From JADJGC01 sp964576925 (GTDB taxonomy: Bacteria; Zixibacteria; MSB-5A5; CAIYYT01), in the NCBI GenBank assembly GCA_964576925.1, contig CAZNWJ010000005.1, forward strand, positions 109,534 through 173,533: a stretch of 64,000 bases of DNA, read 5' to 3'. The notes beneath the pieces were generated by a model. That model worked only from the letters and a program-made list of their open reading frames with translations, did not search any database and had not been told where the DNA came from. Positions 18,903 through 27,057 of this stretch are shown here, one piece after another. The position numbers and the translations under genes were made by a program. Each line of letters opens with the position of its first letter. The first letter of the stretch is position 1.

Positions 18903-20375
18903 TTACCTGCAGTCGCACGGCGCCGGGCCACTTTCAAAGTAGTAGTAGATCAACCGCACGATGTCTGACATGTCAGTGCGGCCATTGCAGTCGTAATCGC
19001 CTTCGGCAGGGTCTGCCGGCGGCACCCCCCCTGCGAAAAAGTAGTTCACCATGTGCACGGCATCACCGATGTCAACGCGCCCGGAGCGGTCGGCATCGCC
19101 GCAGATACCACCCAGATCATACTTGGCAAGTTTGCGCAGCAACACATCGGGATCCGGGGTGTATTCCAAGACAATCCAGTAAGTCTCGCCGGTCGCTGAC
19201 CCGGCGTAATCGCCGTGCGTGGCAAACGTGTCGTCGGAGATCCAGAGTCCCGCGCCGTCGAGTCCGTACTGGGCAGCCCGAAACGCGGGGTTCCATGTTA
19301 GCAGGCTGCCGTCGCGCGAGTATACGACCGGAAACGGGATGAATCCCGCACCCAGCGTTGTGTCGAGCACAAGTACACCTGTCGGGTCGCGCTTTTGAAG
19401 TCGCTGGTTGCCGGAGAAGTCGCCAATCATGTAGTAGAAATTGCCGGTCGGGTCGGCTGCCAATTCGTTTTGATAAGGGAAGGTATGAGCGATATCGCGC
19501 CTGTCGAACGCAAAGTTGCCGCTGGAATCGTACTTTCGGTAGCTCGTGCTATCGGCATTCGCAAAGGCGACGAAGTTGTTTCCCGCGCTGTCCAGAGCGA
19601 CGCCTTGAAGAAAGACACCGGTTGTGGGGTCGAGCCCTGAGTAGTGTGTCCAGAGCGAATCGCCGTCGAAGTTGAATCCCGCGACAAACCCGTCATAGTC
19701 ACCGGTATCATAAGTGAGCGAACCGGTGACATAGACAATTGAGCTATTCGCCTTCACGCGTTCAAAACTGACGCTGGGTTCGGAAAGATAATCGGCAACG
19801 GCTCGTTCGAGGTTTCCGGCAGCATCGAAGTATAGCAGGTAGGACTGAATATCCGAGCGCAGAGGGTGCGCCGGATCATCAATCACGAAGTTGGCACAAA
19901 CCAGGGATCTTCCGTCAGGCATGACGAACAGATCGCGCGCCGCTGTCTGGCGAAAGTCACCGGCTGGATAAAAAGATTCTTCCCAGTCAATGACGCCATC
20001 GTCGGCGCCGAACTTGTACAAGACCACGGGCGAGGTGTTATCGTTCTCATATTGCGCGAGGACATAGACGTTGCCCGCCTGATCTAGTCCGGCGGCGATC
20101 GGGATCTTCAAGTCCGCGCCCGTCGTCATGGCGTTCCACACGACGGTCGAATCGCGTCTATACTTGTGCGCAAAGATCTGGGCATTTTCCGGTGACTGCA
20201 CGTAATAGCGGCCGACGACGACTACCTGAGCCGTACCCGAGATTCGCACGAAATAGGGAGCCTCAGTCTCCGGGTAGGTTATTGTCCAACTCGGCTGACC
20301 GGATGCAGCCCAGAGATCTCCGGCAGCGAGCCAAACCATGAGAAGTACAAACAGATACATAACTATATGTCGCAT
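18903..20375 (-). CDS. Secreted beta-propeller protein with dockerin
   Basis: 490 residues from ATG 20375, the in-frame start that gives a signal peptide (MRHIVMYLFVLLMVWLAAG, cleavage near LWA). The body has SBBP-like propeller repeats: recurring AGNxYVxA and DxxGN strings with YKFGADDG and LLYFDAAGN. The C-terminal dockerin (about 19110-18903) has diverged loops (DADRSG and DYDCNG) and ends PCDCR. Repeat proteins of this kind are usually surface or secreted scaffolds; no enzyme motif is visible. No strong Shine-Dalgarno precedes the start; a promoter-like TTGTCA-N17-TATATT abuts the ATG, so the true start may be the second Met (20360). Confidence 0.8.
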   Translation of the reverse strand: MRHIVMYLFVLLMVWLAAGDLWAASGQPSWTITYPETEAPYFVRISGTAQVVVVGRYYVQSPENAQIFAHKYRRDSTVVWNAMTTGADLKIPIAAGLDQAGNVYVLAQYENDNTSPVVLYKFGADDGVIDWEESFYPAGDFRQTAARDLFVMPDGRSLVCANFVIDDPAHPLRSDIQSYLLYFDAAGNLERAVADYLSEPSVSFERVKANSSIVYVTGSLTYDTGDYDGFVAGFNFDGDSLWTHYSGLDPTTGVFLQGVALDSAGNNFVAFANADSTSYRKYDSSGNFAFDRRDIAHTFPYQNELAADPTGNFYYMIGDFSGNQRLQKRDPTGVLVLDTTLGAGFIPFPVVYSRDGSLLTWNPAFRAAQYGLDGAGLWISDDTFATHGDYAGSATGETYWIVLEYTPDPDVLLRKLAKYDLGGICGDADRSGRVDIGDAVHMVNYFFAGGVPPADPAEGDYDCNGRTDMSDIVRLIYYYFESGPAPCDCR

Positions 20376-20404
20376 AATATACTTATCGGCGGTTTCTCTG
20401 ACAA
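20376..20404 (-). promoter_or_regulatory. Possible minus-strand promoter abutting the start codon
   Basis: On the minus strand TTGTCA, 17 nt, TATATT, immediately followed by ATG 20375. If used, transcription would begin inside the first codons, favouring Met at 20360. Confidence 0.3.
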
Positions 20405-20602
20405 TTTGATCATGGCATTTGTTCTGGGGCGAGAGGCGGGCAGGCAGTTGTAGACGGCCAATCCGGGTGGCAGGCGCCTGAGACATGAACCTAATGAAGG
20501 TGATTCTCGATGAGCCAGGGCCGCTACAGACAATTATTGCAACGCCCTGTTGCAGGGTGCGTACAAATGTATGATCGCGAGCACCAAACGCCGCAAGTTT
20601 GG

Positions 20603-20621
20603 TTTGACTGTAGCGGTCAAA
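20603..20621. promoter_or_regulatory. Inverted repeat TTTGAC-N7-GTCAAA, possible operator
   Basis: A perfect 6-bp inverted repeat with a 7-nt spacer, about 40 bp upstream of the htrA -35 box, the usual place for an activator or repressor dimer. The cognate regulator is unknown. Confidence 0.35.
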
Positions 20622-20661
20622 GTTTTTGTTGACTGGTGCGTAAGCCGTTGGAAGAAAAGAC

Positions 20662-20690
20662 TTGACAACATGATAGGCGACTGGTATAAT
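20662..20690 (+). promoter_or_regulatory. Perfect consensus promoter of the HtrA gene
   Basis: TTGACA (20662-20667), 17 nt, TATAAT (20685-20690). Predicted start is near 20697, about 20 nt before the GTG start. Confidence 0.85.
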
Positions 20691-20716
20691 ACTGGTCTGC
20701 TGGTTAGGAGGACGGA

Positions 20717-22282
20717 GTGACAGGCACTCCTTTTTTTTCTGCAATCAGACGCTGGAGCGGTTTAGCCGCCGTTCTTTTAGCCGGCGTTATCTTCGGTTTC
20801 ATCATCTCCAGTAATAGCGATTGGCTCAATCGAGCTGAAACTCAACCGTCCGTGACCGACAATACCGGCGCGGTGAAAATGCAGTTGGCCCGTTCCTCGG
20901 CCCCGCGCGAGTCAATTTACCCGATCAATGCCGATGGCCGCTCGCCGTTTGTGGCGGTCGTCGAGAATGTGCGCGACGCCGTCGTCAATATCCGCGCCGA
21001 GCGCATCGAAAAACTTACGCCGTATCAGCAGCGCTGGCTTCGTTTCTGGGGATATCCGCAGGATGATCAGCGCGAAGTCTCGATGGGCACCGGGTTCTTC
21101 TTCCGCGAAGACGGCTACATTCTTACCAATCACCACGTCATTGCCGGCGCCAAGGATATTAGCGTTACGCTGGCCGACTATCGTGTGGTCAAAGCGCGTC
21201 TGATCGGCGAAGATCCTTCCACAGATCTGGCGGTCATCAAGATCAGCGGGGAAAGCTATCCTCACATCGAGTTGGGAGACTCCGACTCAATCAAGGTCGG
21301 TGAATGGGTGGTAGCCATCGGCAACCCGTTCCCCTCGCAGGGACTTGATCGCACTGTCACCGTAGGCGTCGTTTCCGCCAAGGGACGTCGCGGGCTCGAT
21401 TTCGGACAGGATTCGCCCGAATTTCAGGACTATATCCAGACTGATGCGGCCATTAATCCGGGGAATTCCGGCGGACCGCTTGTTGACCTGTTCGGATACG
21501 TCATTGGTATCAATTCGGCCATCGCCACCTCAACCGGTCAATCTGCGGGGATCGGTTTCGCGATACCATCTAATCTCGTCAGGTCGATCTTGCCCGACCT
21601 GATGAAGGGTGCCAAGATAGAGCGCGGTTGGCTGGGCGTGGTGTTGAGCAATCTCGACCCGATCATGGCGGAGGCTAACGGACTGCAAAACGCCCGCGGG
21701 GCGCTGATCCGTGAGGTCCGACCCGGTTCACCCGCCGACCAGAGCGGTCTGAGAGACGGCGATATTGTCACGAAATTCAATGACCAGCAAGTGGACGACA
21801 TGGATCATTTCCGCTATCTGGTTGCGCAAGCTCGCTCCGGAGCTACTGTCAAGATGTCAGGGGTCCGCCGCGGCAAGCCGATGGTCGTGGATGTTACCCT
21901 TGGTGATCGCGATCGCGGTATGGCGGAGGCCTTCCCCGAGCAACAGCGCCAGCGGCCGCAGACGGTAGATGACTCCCAGCCGAGTCCCTCCGACCTCTGG
22001 TTCGGTATGGCAGTGGAGACGGCAACAGCCGAGCTAGCCGAGCAGTATGCCGTCGACTATCGCGCCGGAGTCATTGTTACCTATGTCGAGCCGGGCAGTC
22101 TGGCCGATATCCAGGGCATTACGCCGGGGACGATTTTGATCGAGATTGACCATATGGAAGTGAAGTCAAAAGAGAGTTTTCAGAGTCTAAAGGAGCGGCT
22201 GAAAGATCGCACCAAGGCGATCGCGCTCATCGGTTTTGACGTTAGTGGAAACGTCAAATATTTTGCCATCAAACCGAGTTAG
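20717..22282 (+). CDS. HtrA/DegP-type periplasmic serine protease
   Basis: 521 residues. GTG 20717 has AGGAGG 5 nt upstream. A single N-terminal hydrophobic segment (about 12-33) acts as signal or anchor. The trypsin-like domain has the full triad: His140 (TNHHV), Asp170 (STDLAV) and Ser251 (NPGNSGGPL). Two PDZ domains follow (about 300-395 and 425-521), as in DegP/DegQ. The family degrades or refolds misfolded envelope proteins. In a cell exporting this many large secreted proteins it would be the quality-control protease of the periplasm (inference). A consensus promoter and an inverted repeat lie upstream; the sigma factor gene follows 87 nt later and may be co-transcribed. Confidence 0.95.
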   Translation: MTGTPFFSAIRRWSGLAAVLLAGVIFGFIISSNSDWLNRAETQPSVTDNTGAVKMQLARSSAPRESIYPINADGRSPFVAVVENVRDAVVNIRAERIEKLTPYQQRWLRFWGYPQDDQREVSMGTGFFFREDGYILTNHHVIAGAKDISVTLADYRVVKARLIGEDPSTDLAVIKISGESYPHIELGDSDSIKVGEWVVAIGNPFPSQGLDRTVTVGVVSAKGRRGLDFGQDSPEFQDYIQTDAAINPGNSGGPLVDLFGYVIGINSAIATSTGQSAGIGFAIPSNLVRSILPDLMKGAKIERGWLGVVLSNLDPIMAEANGLQNARGALIREVRPGSPADQSGLRDGDIVTKFNDQQVDDMDHFRYLVAQARSGATVKMSGVRRGKPMVVDVTLGDRDRGMAEAFPEQQRQRPQTVDDSQPSPSDLWFGMAVETATAELAEQYAVDYRAGVIVTYVEPGSLADIQGITPGTILIEIDHMEVKSKESFQSLKERLKDRTKAIALIGFDVSGNVKYFAIKPS

Positions 22283-22369
22283 AATCGACGTATCAAACAA
22301 GCGTTCGTCACCGGGAGGAAAACGAATCGCGGAGTAAGTGCTTAACCATTTAGTGAGGACGGGTTTTTA

Positions 22370-23224
22370 TTGGCGAGACAGTCCAAGAAGTATCGGGACG
22401 AAGATAGATCACTGGATTTGTATCTGCGGGAAATCGGCGAAACGCCGCTGATCAACGCTGAAGAAGAAGTGCGTCTGGCAAAAAAAATTCACGAAGGGGA
22501 CCAGAAGGCTCTGGAAGCCCTGACCAAGGCCAATTTGCGCTTTGTCGTCAGCGTCGCCAAGCAGTATCAAAACCAGGGTCTATCGCTGGCGGATCTCATT
22601 AACGAGGGGAACATCGGACTGATCAAGGCCGCAAAACGGTTCGACTGGACGCGTGGGTTCAAGTTTATTTCCTACGCGGTCTGGTGGATCAGACAGGCGA
22701 TTCTGCAGGCGTTGGCCGAGCAGTCGCGGATCGTGCGCCTGCCGCTTAACCGCGTCGGCACCTTGCACAAGATCGGCAAAGTGTCGTCGTCGCTCGAGCA
22801 GGAGTACGGCCGCGAACCATCGCCCGAGGAAATCGCGAACGAGTTGGAGCTTTCGGAAGCCGAAGTCTCCGACACGCTCAAGATCTCCAATTCGCATCTG
22901 TCGCTGGATGCGCCGTTTTCGGTGTCGGAAGACAACAGTCTGATCGACGTACTCGAGGATGAATTCCAGCCCGCTCCCGATGAAGCGTTGCTCGACCAAT
23001 CGCTCAGGTTGGAAATCGAGAAAGCGCTCGACACGTTGACGCCGCGTGAGGCGGAGGTGATCAATCTTTATTTCGGGCTTAATCATGAAAAGCCGTTAAC
23101 ATTGGAAGAGATTGGCGCCCGCTTTAATCTCACGCGCGAACGTGTTCGTCAGATCAAGGAGAAAGCGATCCGCCGCCTGCGGCATGCGTCGCGTTCTCGC
23201 AGCCTGAGGGCGTACCTGACATAA
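22370..23224 (+). CDS. rpoD: Primary-type RNA polymerase sigma-70 factor (short RpoD/SigA)
   Basis: 284 residues from TTG 22370, with GAGG about 10 nt upstream; the N-terminus LARQSKKY is typical of short RpoD forms. Region 1.2 begins at about residue 14 (LDLYLREIGETPLI); region 2 has the classical core (NLRFVVSVAKQYQ, then KFISYAVWWIRQAI), region 3 RIVRLPLN, and region 4 an HTH ending TRERVRQIKEKAIRRLR. Region 1.1 and the large non-conserved insert of E. coli RpoD are missing, so this is either the house sigma of the lineage or a close SigA/RpoS-type paralogue. Many promoters in the window fit its expected -35/-10 preference. A strong terminator follows. Confidence 0.93.
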   Translation: MARQSKKYRDEDRSLDLYLREIGETPLINAEEEVRLAKKIHEGDQKALEALTKANLRFVVSVAKQYQNQGLSLADLINEGNIGLIKAAKRFDWTRGFKFISYAVWWIRQAILQALAEQSRIVRLPLNRVGTLHKIGKVSSSLEQEYGREPSPEEIANELELSEAEVSDTLKISNSHLSLDAPFSVSEDNSLIDVLEDEFQPAPDEALLDQSLRLEIEKALDTLTPREAEVINLYFGLNHEKPLTLEEIGARFNLTRERVRQIKEKAIRRLRHASRSRSLRAYLT

Positions 23225-23249
23225 CATATCGCTAAAGAGTTTGCATTGC

Positions 23250-23278
23250 AGCGGCGGTCTGATGACCGCCGCTTTTTT
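23250..23278 (+). terminator. Rho-independent terminator of rpoD
   Basis: Ten-bp stem AGCGGCGGTC, loop TGAT, complement, then six Ts. The same hairpin core recurs after two dockerin genes at 26474 and 29206. Confidence 0.92.
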
Positions 23279-23279
23279 G

Positions 23280-23308
23280 TTGACGATTGGGCGATGGAGC
23301 GTTACCTT
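23280..23308 (+). promoter_or_regulatory. Possible promoter of the lipase-like dockerin gene
   Basis: TTGACG (23280-23285), 17 nt, TACCTT (23303-23308). The -10 box is poor, so this is a weak call. Confidence 0.3.
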
Positions 23309-23368
23309 TGATATCTGGAAATTAACTATTGTGATTGTGCATTTGGCAAGTCGGTGCGCAAGAACCAG

Positions 23369-26300
23369 ATGAAGAAGAACGGGAGAAGGAACTTGACCAC
23401 TTCTGTGTGTCGTCGGACAGTTTTCACTGCCTTGCTGGCACTTACAATCTTGGGGGGAGCCTCTCGTGGACTCAAAGGTGACTGCTATTCAGGTCAAGGG
23501 TGCTCGGAGCAGTTGGACGACTTCGACGGACCGCTAACTCCGAACTGGAGTTGGCTAAATGGGCGAGTTGGCGGAGAAAGTACCGTGAATAGTTCACTGA
23601 GAATCTCAGATACTACTTTCCTCTCTTGTACACTGGTAGACGAACTTTCTTATGATAGTCGCTATATTGCTCGATTCGATTTTCCAGCGGCCGGTCGCCC
23701 GGCTACGTTTCGTGCGACAATTGTCTTCCCAGACTTGCCTGATGCATCGGGCTCGATAGTGCCCAGCCTGATTTGTGGGCAAGCAGTCCAAGTCTTCGCG
23801 GCTCTCGCGGACGGGTCGCGCAGTCTTCTCACTGGAGCATTCCATTACAGAGATCACTATCGGGAGGAGCGGTTGGCAGTCTGCGGTAACGCCGCAGATC
23901 AATATGACGAGAACACCACTCGATTTCTCGTGAGAGCATACAACGACTCGGTGTGGGTCGCTGCGGGTTATCGGGACTGGACATGCGTCTGTAATACGGA
24001 GGTCTTCCAGGTTCTCGGAGCAAGTGTATCAAATCCGGTAGTGGGGATTGAACTGACCGGGTATTGCGATGCAGACCGCCTCCCAGACGCTGCACGGAAG
24101 ATGTATATTGCCAGCACCTATTTCATCCATGGGCCGGTTATTCCTTGGATTCCGGCACCTCAATCAATCACAGTGATCCGTAATGGCACGATCCCCCCCG
24201 CGAAAGATCTGAAGATCGATCTAGACATTGATACTTATGAGCATTCCACACCCGGGTGCTACTCCGGGTGGAATTTCAGCCCCTTTGTCTTGGATGCTTG
24301 CCTTGACGAAAGCTTAGAGTGGCTTGATGTGTTCCTCGATCCACTCAGCGTAGATGGCACCGACTGGAAAATATCGCTAAACACTTCAGATGTTCCACTG
24401 GGAACGTATCAATCGTCGATCACTGCTTCACTTGGCAACGCGTGTGTGCATGATGTTACTCTCTCGTCCCAATTCACAATCCCTATCACGTTCAATGTTA
24501 TTGAAGCACCTATTATAACTGAAATCAACGACCCCGGTCATGGAGACGCGCTACAGGTCAAGTTCACTGGAGTCGCGAACCCATCAGTTACCCAGTACAC
24601 GGTCGCAGTATCAACGCACCCCGGCGACCACTACTGGGTCAAGCGGACATTTGTCTCTGCACACGGCGCGGTCACGCATACAGCACTCTTGGAGGGGTTA
24701 CAACCGAACTTTCCATACTATGTCAAGGTCAGCAACCCGGTTCCATTCGGAAGTTGGGTGTACCCAACGAGCGATACGGCAAACTACGCGTCAACTCCTG
24801 TTCTGCTAGTGCATGGTATCAATAGTAATTCGTCTGAGGCTTGGAGTGATTTCCTTCCGTGGCTTTCTGAAAGGCACTTTAACCACGTCTGGGCGCCCGA
24901 TCTGGTTCTACCATCAGGTGCAGTAGGCGAAGTCAATTTTGACTTCAACACGCACGGGCTCTCCTTGTATCTGGATGATCGCCTTGCTCAACTATCGCAG
25001 AAGACTGGTCTCGTCGCGAATCGCGTCAACATTGTCGCGCACAGCATGGGTGGTCTTGTTTCCCGCCGGTTGCTTTGGGAGCGAAGAACTCTTGATGTCC
25101 CAAATCTAATCATGATGGGGACGCCCAATGGCGGTGTGGATTGGATTCCACTTGCCCTTCATCTTTTCGGTGGTCCAATTAAGCTCTTCTCTCCGGCAGT
25201 CTATGAGATGTCACCTCCATACATGGCACAATTTAATAAGTTGGTAAAGAACCGCTCGTCAACAAAGTATACAAATATTGTTGGTGTCGGTGGCAGGGCG
25301 GACTATGCATGCTCTAACCGACCTAATATCACGTGTGAACCGAGATACAGAATCGGCACTCAGTTTACGAATTGCCCAAACGACGGCACCGTTTCTAAGG
25401 CATCCATGATTCATCCCGATCAGGGAAGCCAACAACCTGAGTACCCCGAACTCGTCTGTCACTCTTCCTACATGCATTTTGTACCTATTTTTGATTTCGT
25501 CTACAACCGCCTTCGATCAAGCGATTTGGTCCAAGAACCGCCTCTTGCCGCTGTACCGACAGAAGCTGTGCTCCCACCCCAAATCACCCGTAGCATTTGC
25601 GATTCCGTTTCTCAGGGTGCCTTAGTAGCGGACACAGTGCAAAGTGAGGGCGGGACACTCACTATTCGGGTCATAGCAAGTGATAGCGCGGCGTATATCT
25701 CGATTCAGTCTCCTTCGGGCACGGTGTATGATTCTTCAAACGTAAGCTCATATGGCAACGCCAGTTTTTCTTCTGGGCAAGACGGGACGGCGTTCTCCTT
25801 TGTTGATGCGCCCACTGGAAATTGGATCGTGCGGATGAGCGCTGCCTACACCACAGCTCCCACGGTCTACTTTTGTTCTGAGGTCTACCAGTCGAACTCC
25901 ACGACTTGCACAGCAACAGTCGATTCAGTTTACAGGACTGTCGGCGATTCTGTCACGGTATACGCAGAAGTCCTTGATGGCTCGCTTCCTGTTCCCAATT
26001 GTGTCGTGACTGCCCTCCCAATCAGGAATCTCACGGACACACTCACACTATGCGATCTTTACGATTCGGGCCTCGGGGCCGACATGATTGCTGGAGACGG
26101 GATCTACACCGGTCGATTCGAGGCCGCCGCCGACTCGGGCACGATGTTGATCTGGCTCAAAGCACGCGGAACGAACTCCCAAGGAATTCAATTTGAGAGA
26201 ATAGCGCTGCCATATGTGCACTTGCAGTTGGCATACATATGTGCCGACGCCGACGGCTCCGGCATCATCACGATTTCCGATGCCGTCTATTTGATCGGGT

Positions 26301-26443
26301 ACATCTTTGGTGGCGGACCAGCGCCCAATCCGGTATTGGCAGGCGATGCCGACTGCAACGGCATCATCACGATCTCCGACGCCGTCTACTTGATCAACTA
26401 CATCTTCGGCGGCGGTCCGGCGCCCTGCGCGGCGTGTCCGTAG
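23369..26443 (+). CDS. Secreted lipase/esterase-like alpha/beta hydrolase with dockerin
   Basis: 1024 residues from ATG 23369. Two other starts are possible: GTG 23354 and TTG 23393; the TTG has the best Shine-Dalgarno (GGGAG at 7 nt). A basic N-terminus and hydrophobic stretch (TALLALTILGG) form the signal peptide. The first ~470 residues are beta-rich with Ig/FN3-like segments. The alpha/beta hydrolase begins PVLLVHGIN and has the nucleophile elbow AHSMGG (Ser559), as in PGAP1-like lipases; a late CHSSYMH may supply His. Then follow a proprotein-convertase/PPC-like sandwich (about 745-835), another beta domain with DxGLGADMIAGDGIYT (an all-beta module often beside CotH and VWA proteins), and a dockerin with four cysteines. 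Likely cleaves lipid or ester substrates outside the cell. Sequence after its stop is duplicated at 29173. Confidence 0.87.
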   Translation: MKKNGRRNLTTSVCRRTVFTALLALTILGGASRGLKGDCYSGQGCSEQLDDFDGPLTPNWSWLNGRVGGESTVNSSLRISDTTFLSCTLVDELSYDSRYIARFDFPAAGRPATFRATIVFPDLPDASGSIVPSLICGQAVQVFAALADGSRSLLTGAFHYRDHYREERLAVCGNAADQYDENTTRFLVRAYNDSVWVAAGYRDWTCVCNTEVFQVLGASVSNPVVGIELTGYCDADRLPDAARKMYIASTYFIHGPVIPWIPAPQSITVIRNGTIPPAKDLKIDLDIDTYEHSTPGCYSGWNFSPFVLDACLDESLEWLDVFLDPLSVDGTDWKISLNTSDVPLGTYQSSITASLGNACVHDVTLSSQFTIPITFNVIEAPIITEINDPGHGDALQVKFTGVANPSVTQYTVAVSTHPGDHYWVKRTFVSAHGAVTHTALLEGLQPNFPYYVKVSNPVPFGSWVYPTSDTANYASTPVLLVHGINSNSSEAWSDFLPWLSERHFNHVWAPDLVLPSGAVGEVNFDFNTHGLSLYLDDRLAQLSQKTGLVANRVNIVAHSMGGLVSRRLLWERRTLDVPNLIMMGTPNGGVDWIPLALHLFGGPIKLFSPAVYEMSPPYMAQFNKLVKNRSSTKYTNIVGVGGRADYACSNRPNITCEPRYRIGTQFTNCPNDGTVSKASMIHPDQGSQQPEYPELVCHSSYMHFVPIFDFVYNRLRSSDLVQEPPLAAVPTEAVLPPQITRSICDSVSQGALVADTVQSEGGTLTIRVIASDSAAYISIQSPSGTVYDSSNVSSYGNASFSSGQDGTAFSFVDAPTGNWIVRMSAAYTTAPTVYFCSEVYQSNSTTCTATVDSVYRTVGDSVTVYAEVLDGSLPVPNCVVTALPIRNLTDTLTLCDLYDSGLGADMIAGDGIYTGRFEAAADSGTMLIWLKARGTNSQGIQFERIALPYVHLQLAYICADADGSGIITISDAVYLIGYIFGGGPAPNPVLAGDADCNGIITISDAVYLINYIFGGGPAPCAACP

Positions 26444-26473
26444 TATAGCGAAGGCGACAGCACTCAGTCGAAG

Positions 26474-26501
26474 CGGCGGTCTGATGACCGCCGTTTTTTT
26501 T
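26474..26501 (+). terminator. Rho-independent terminator (copy of the 29206 cassette)
   Basis: Stem CGGCGGTC, loop TGAT, complement, eight Ts. About 60 nt from the stop codon through the T run are identical to the region after the 27058 gene. Confidence 0.92.
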
Positions 26502-26520
26502 GTGGATATTTCAGCGAAGG

Positions 26521-26720
26521 AGGTCCGAACCCCTTTGGTTCGGACTTAGCGACTCGGCGACTACGCGCCGGTCAAGGCACTTGCGCTCAAATCGCGTCGT
26601 CTCGTCGCGTCATTCCGGCGCAGGCCGGAATCCAGATTTCAATTTAGGAATTCGAATCTCATCTCCACTGTGGAGCGGTAGGAAGGAGGCACAAGTCCGA
26701 GCCACAGGAGTTCGGACCTA
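26521..26720. repeat. Inverted-repeat-flanked element with REP-like palindrome
   Basis: AGGTCCGAAC..TGGTTCGGACTT at 26521-26548 recurs inverted at about 26692-26720 with a few mismatches; each arm is itself palindromic. Between them is a REP-like palindrome (ATTCCGGC, loop GCAG, GCCGGAAT at 26612-26631). A decayed relative of the arm lies near 29245-29280, downstream of the next gene. Small palindromic elements of this type are often mobilised in trans by REP-associated transposases; none is present here. Confidence 0.5.
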
Positions 26721-26889
26721 CTGACTATCTCCTTGTGCATCAATATCGTATGGGAGCAACGCCGTTTTCACTTAGTAGCCACCAAAGAGGATTTCAAAGC
26801 ATCGGCCCAGGTTTCGGAAAGGGACGTATGCACTCGAAGTACACACAAGCTTTGACTTCACGCGGCGGCAAGGCGTTGGCATCCGAGTA

Positions 26890-26918
26890 TTGACAAATGA
26901 GTCGGTGTTAGTTATACT
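26890..26918 (+). promoter_or_regulatory. Promoter of the serine hydrolase/dockerin gene
   Basis: TTGACA (26890-26895), 17 nt, TATACT (26913-26918). Predicted start is near 26925, leaving a leader of about 133 nt and excluding upstream in-frame start codons. Confidence 0.75.
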
Positions 26919-27057
26919 GGAAAGAAGCATATTACACACCGGCACTTCACACCATCTCCCATACAGCAGTTCGCCAGTAACTCCTAAACTCGTGGCACAG
27001 CATCCAGCGCTGTCTTCGGCGGGCTTGTTCGTGTCAACTTCACTCATTGGAGGGCCT

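Larger units (their letters stand above)
20376..20716. other. Divergent intergenic region upstream of htrA
   Basis: About 340 bp between two divergent genes. It contains the consensus promoter for the protease gene (20662-20690), an operator-like inverted repeat (20603-20621) and a small GC hairpin near 20550. No RNA gene is recognisable. Confidence 0.5.
26502..27057 (+). other. Intergenic region with inverted repeats, REP-like palindrome and promoter
   Basis: About 560 bp without a supported gene. It holds an inverted pair of ~28-nt repeats (26521-26720) enclosing a REP-like palindrome, and the promoter of the next gene at 26890. The leader runs from about 26925 to 27057. Confidence 0.6.
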
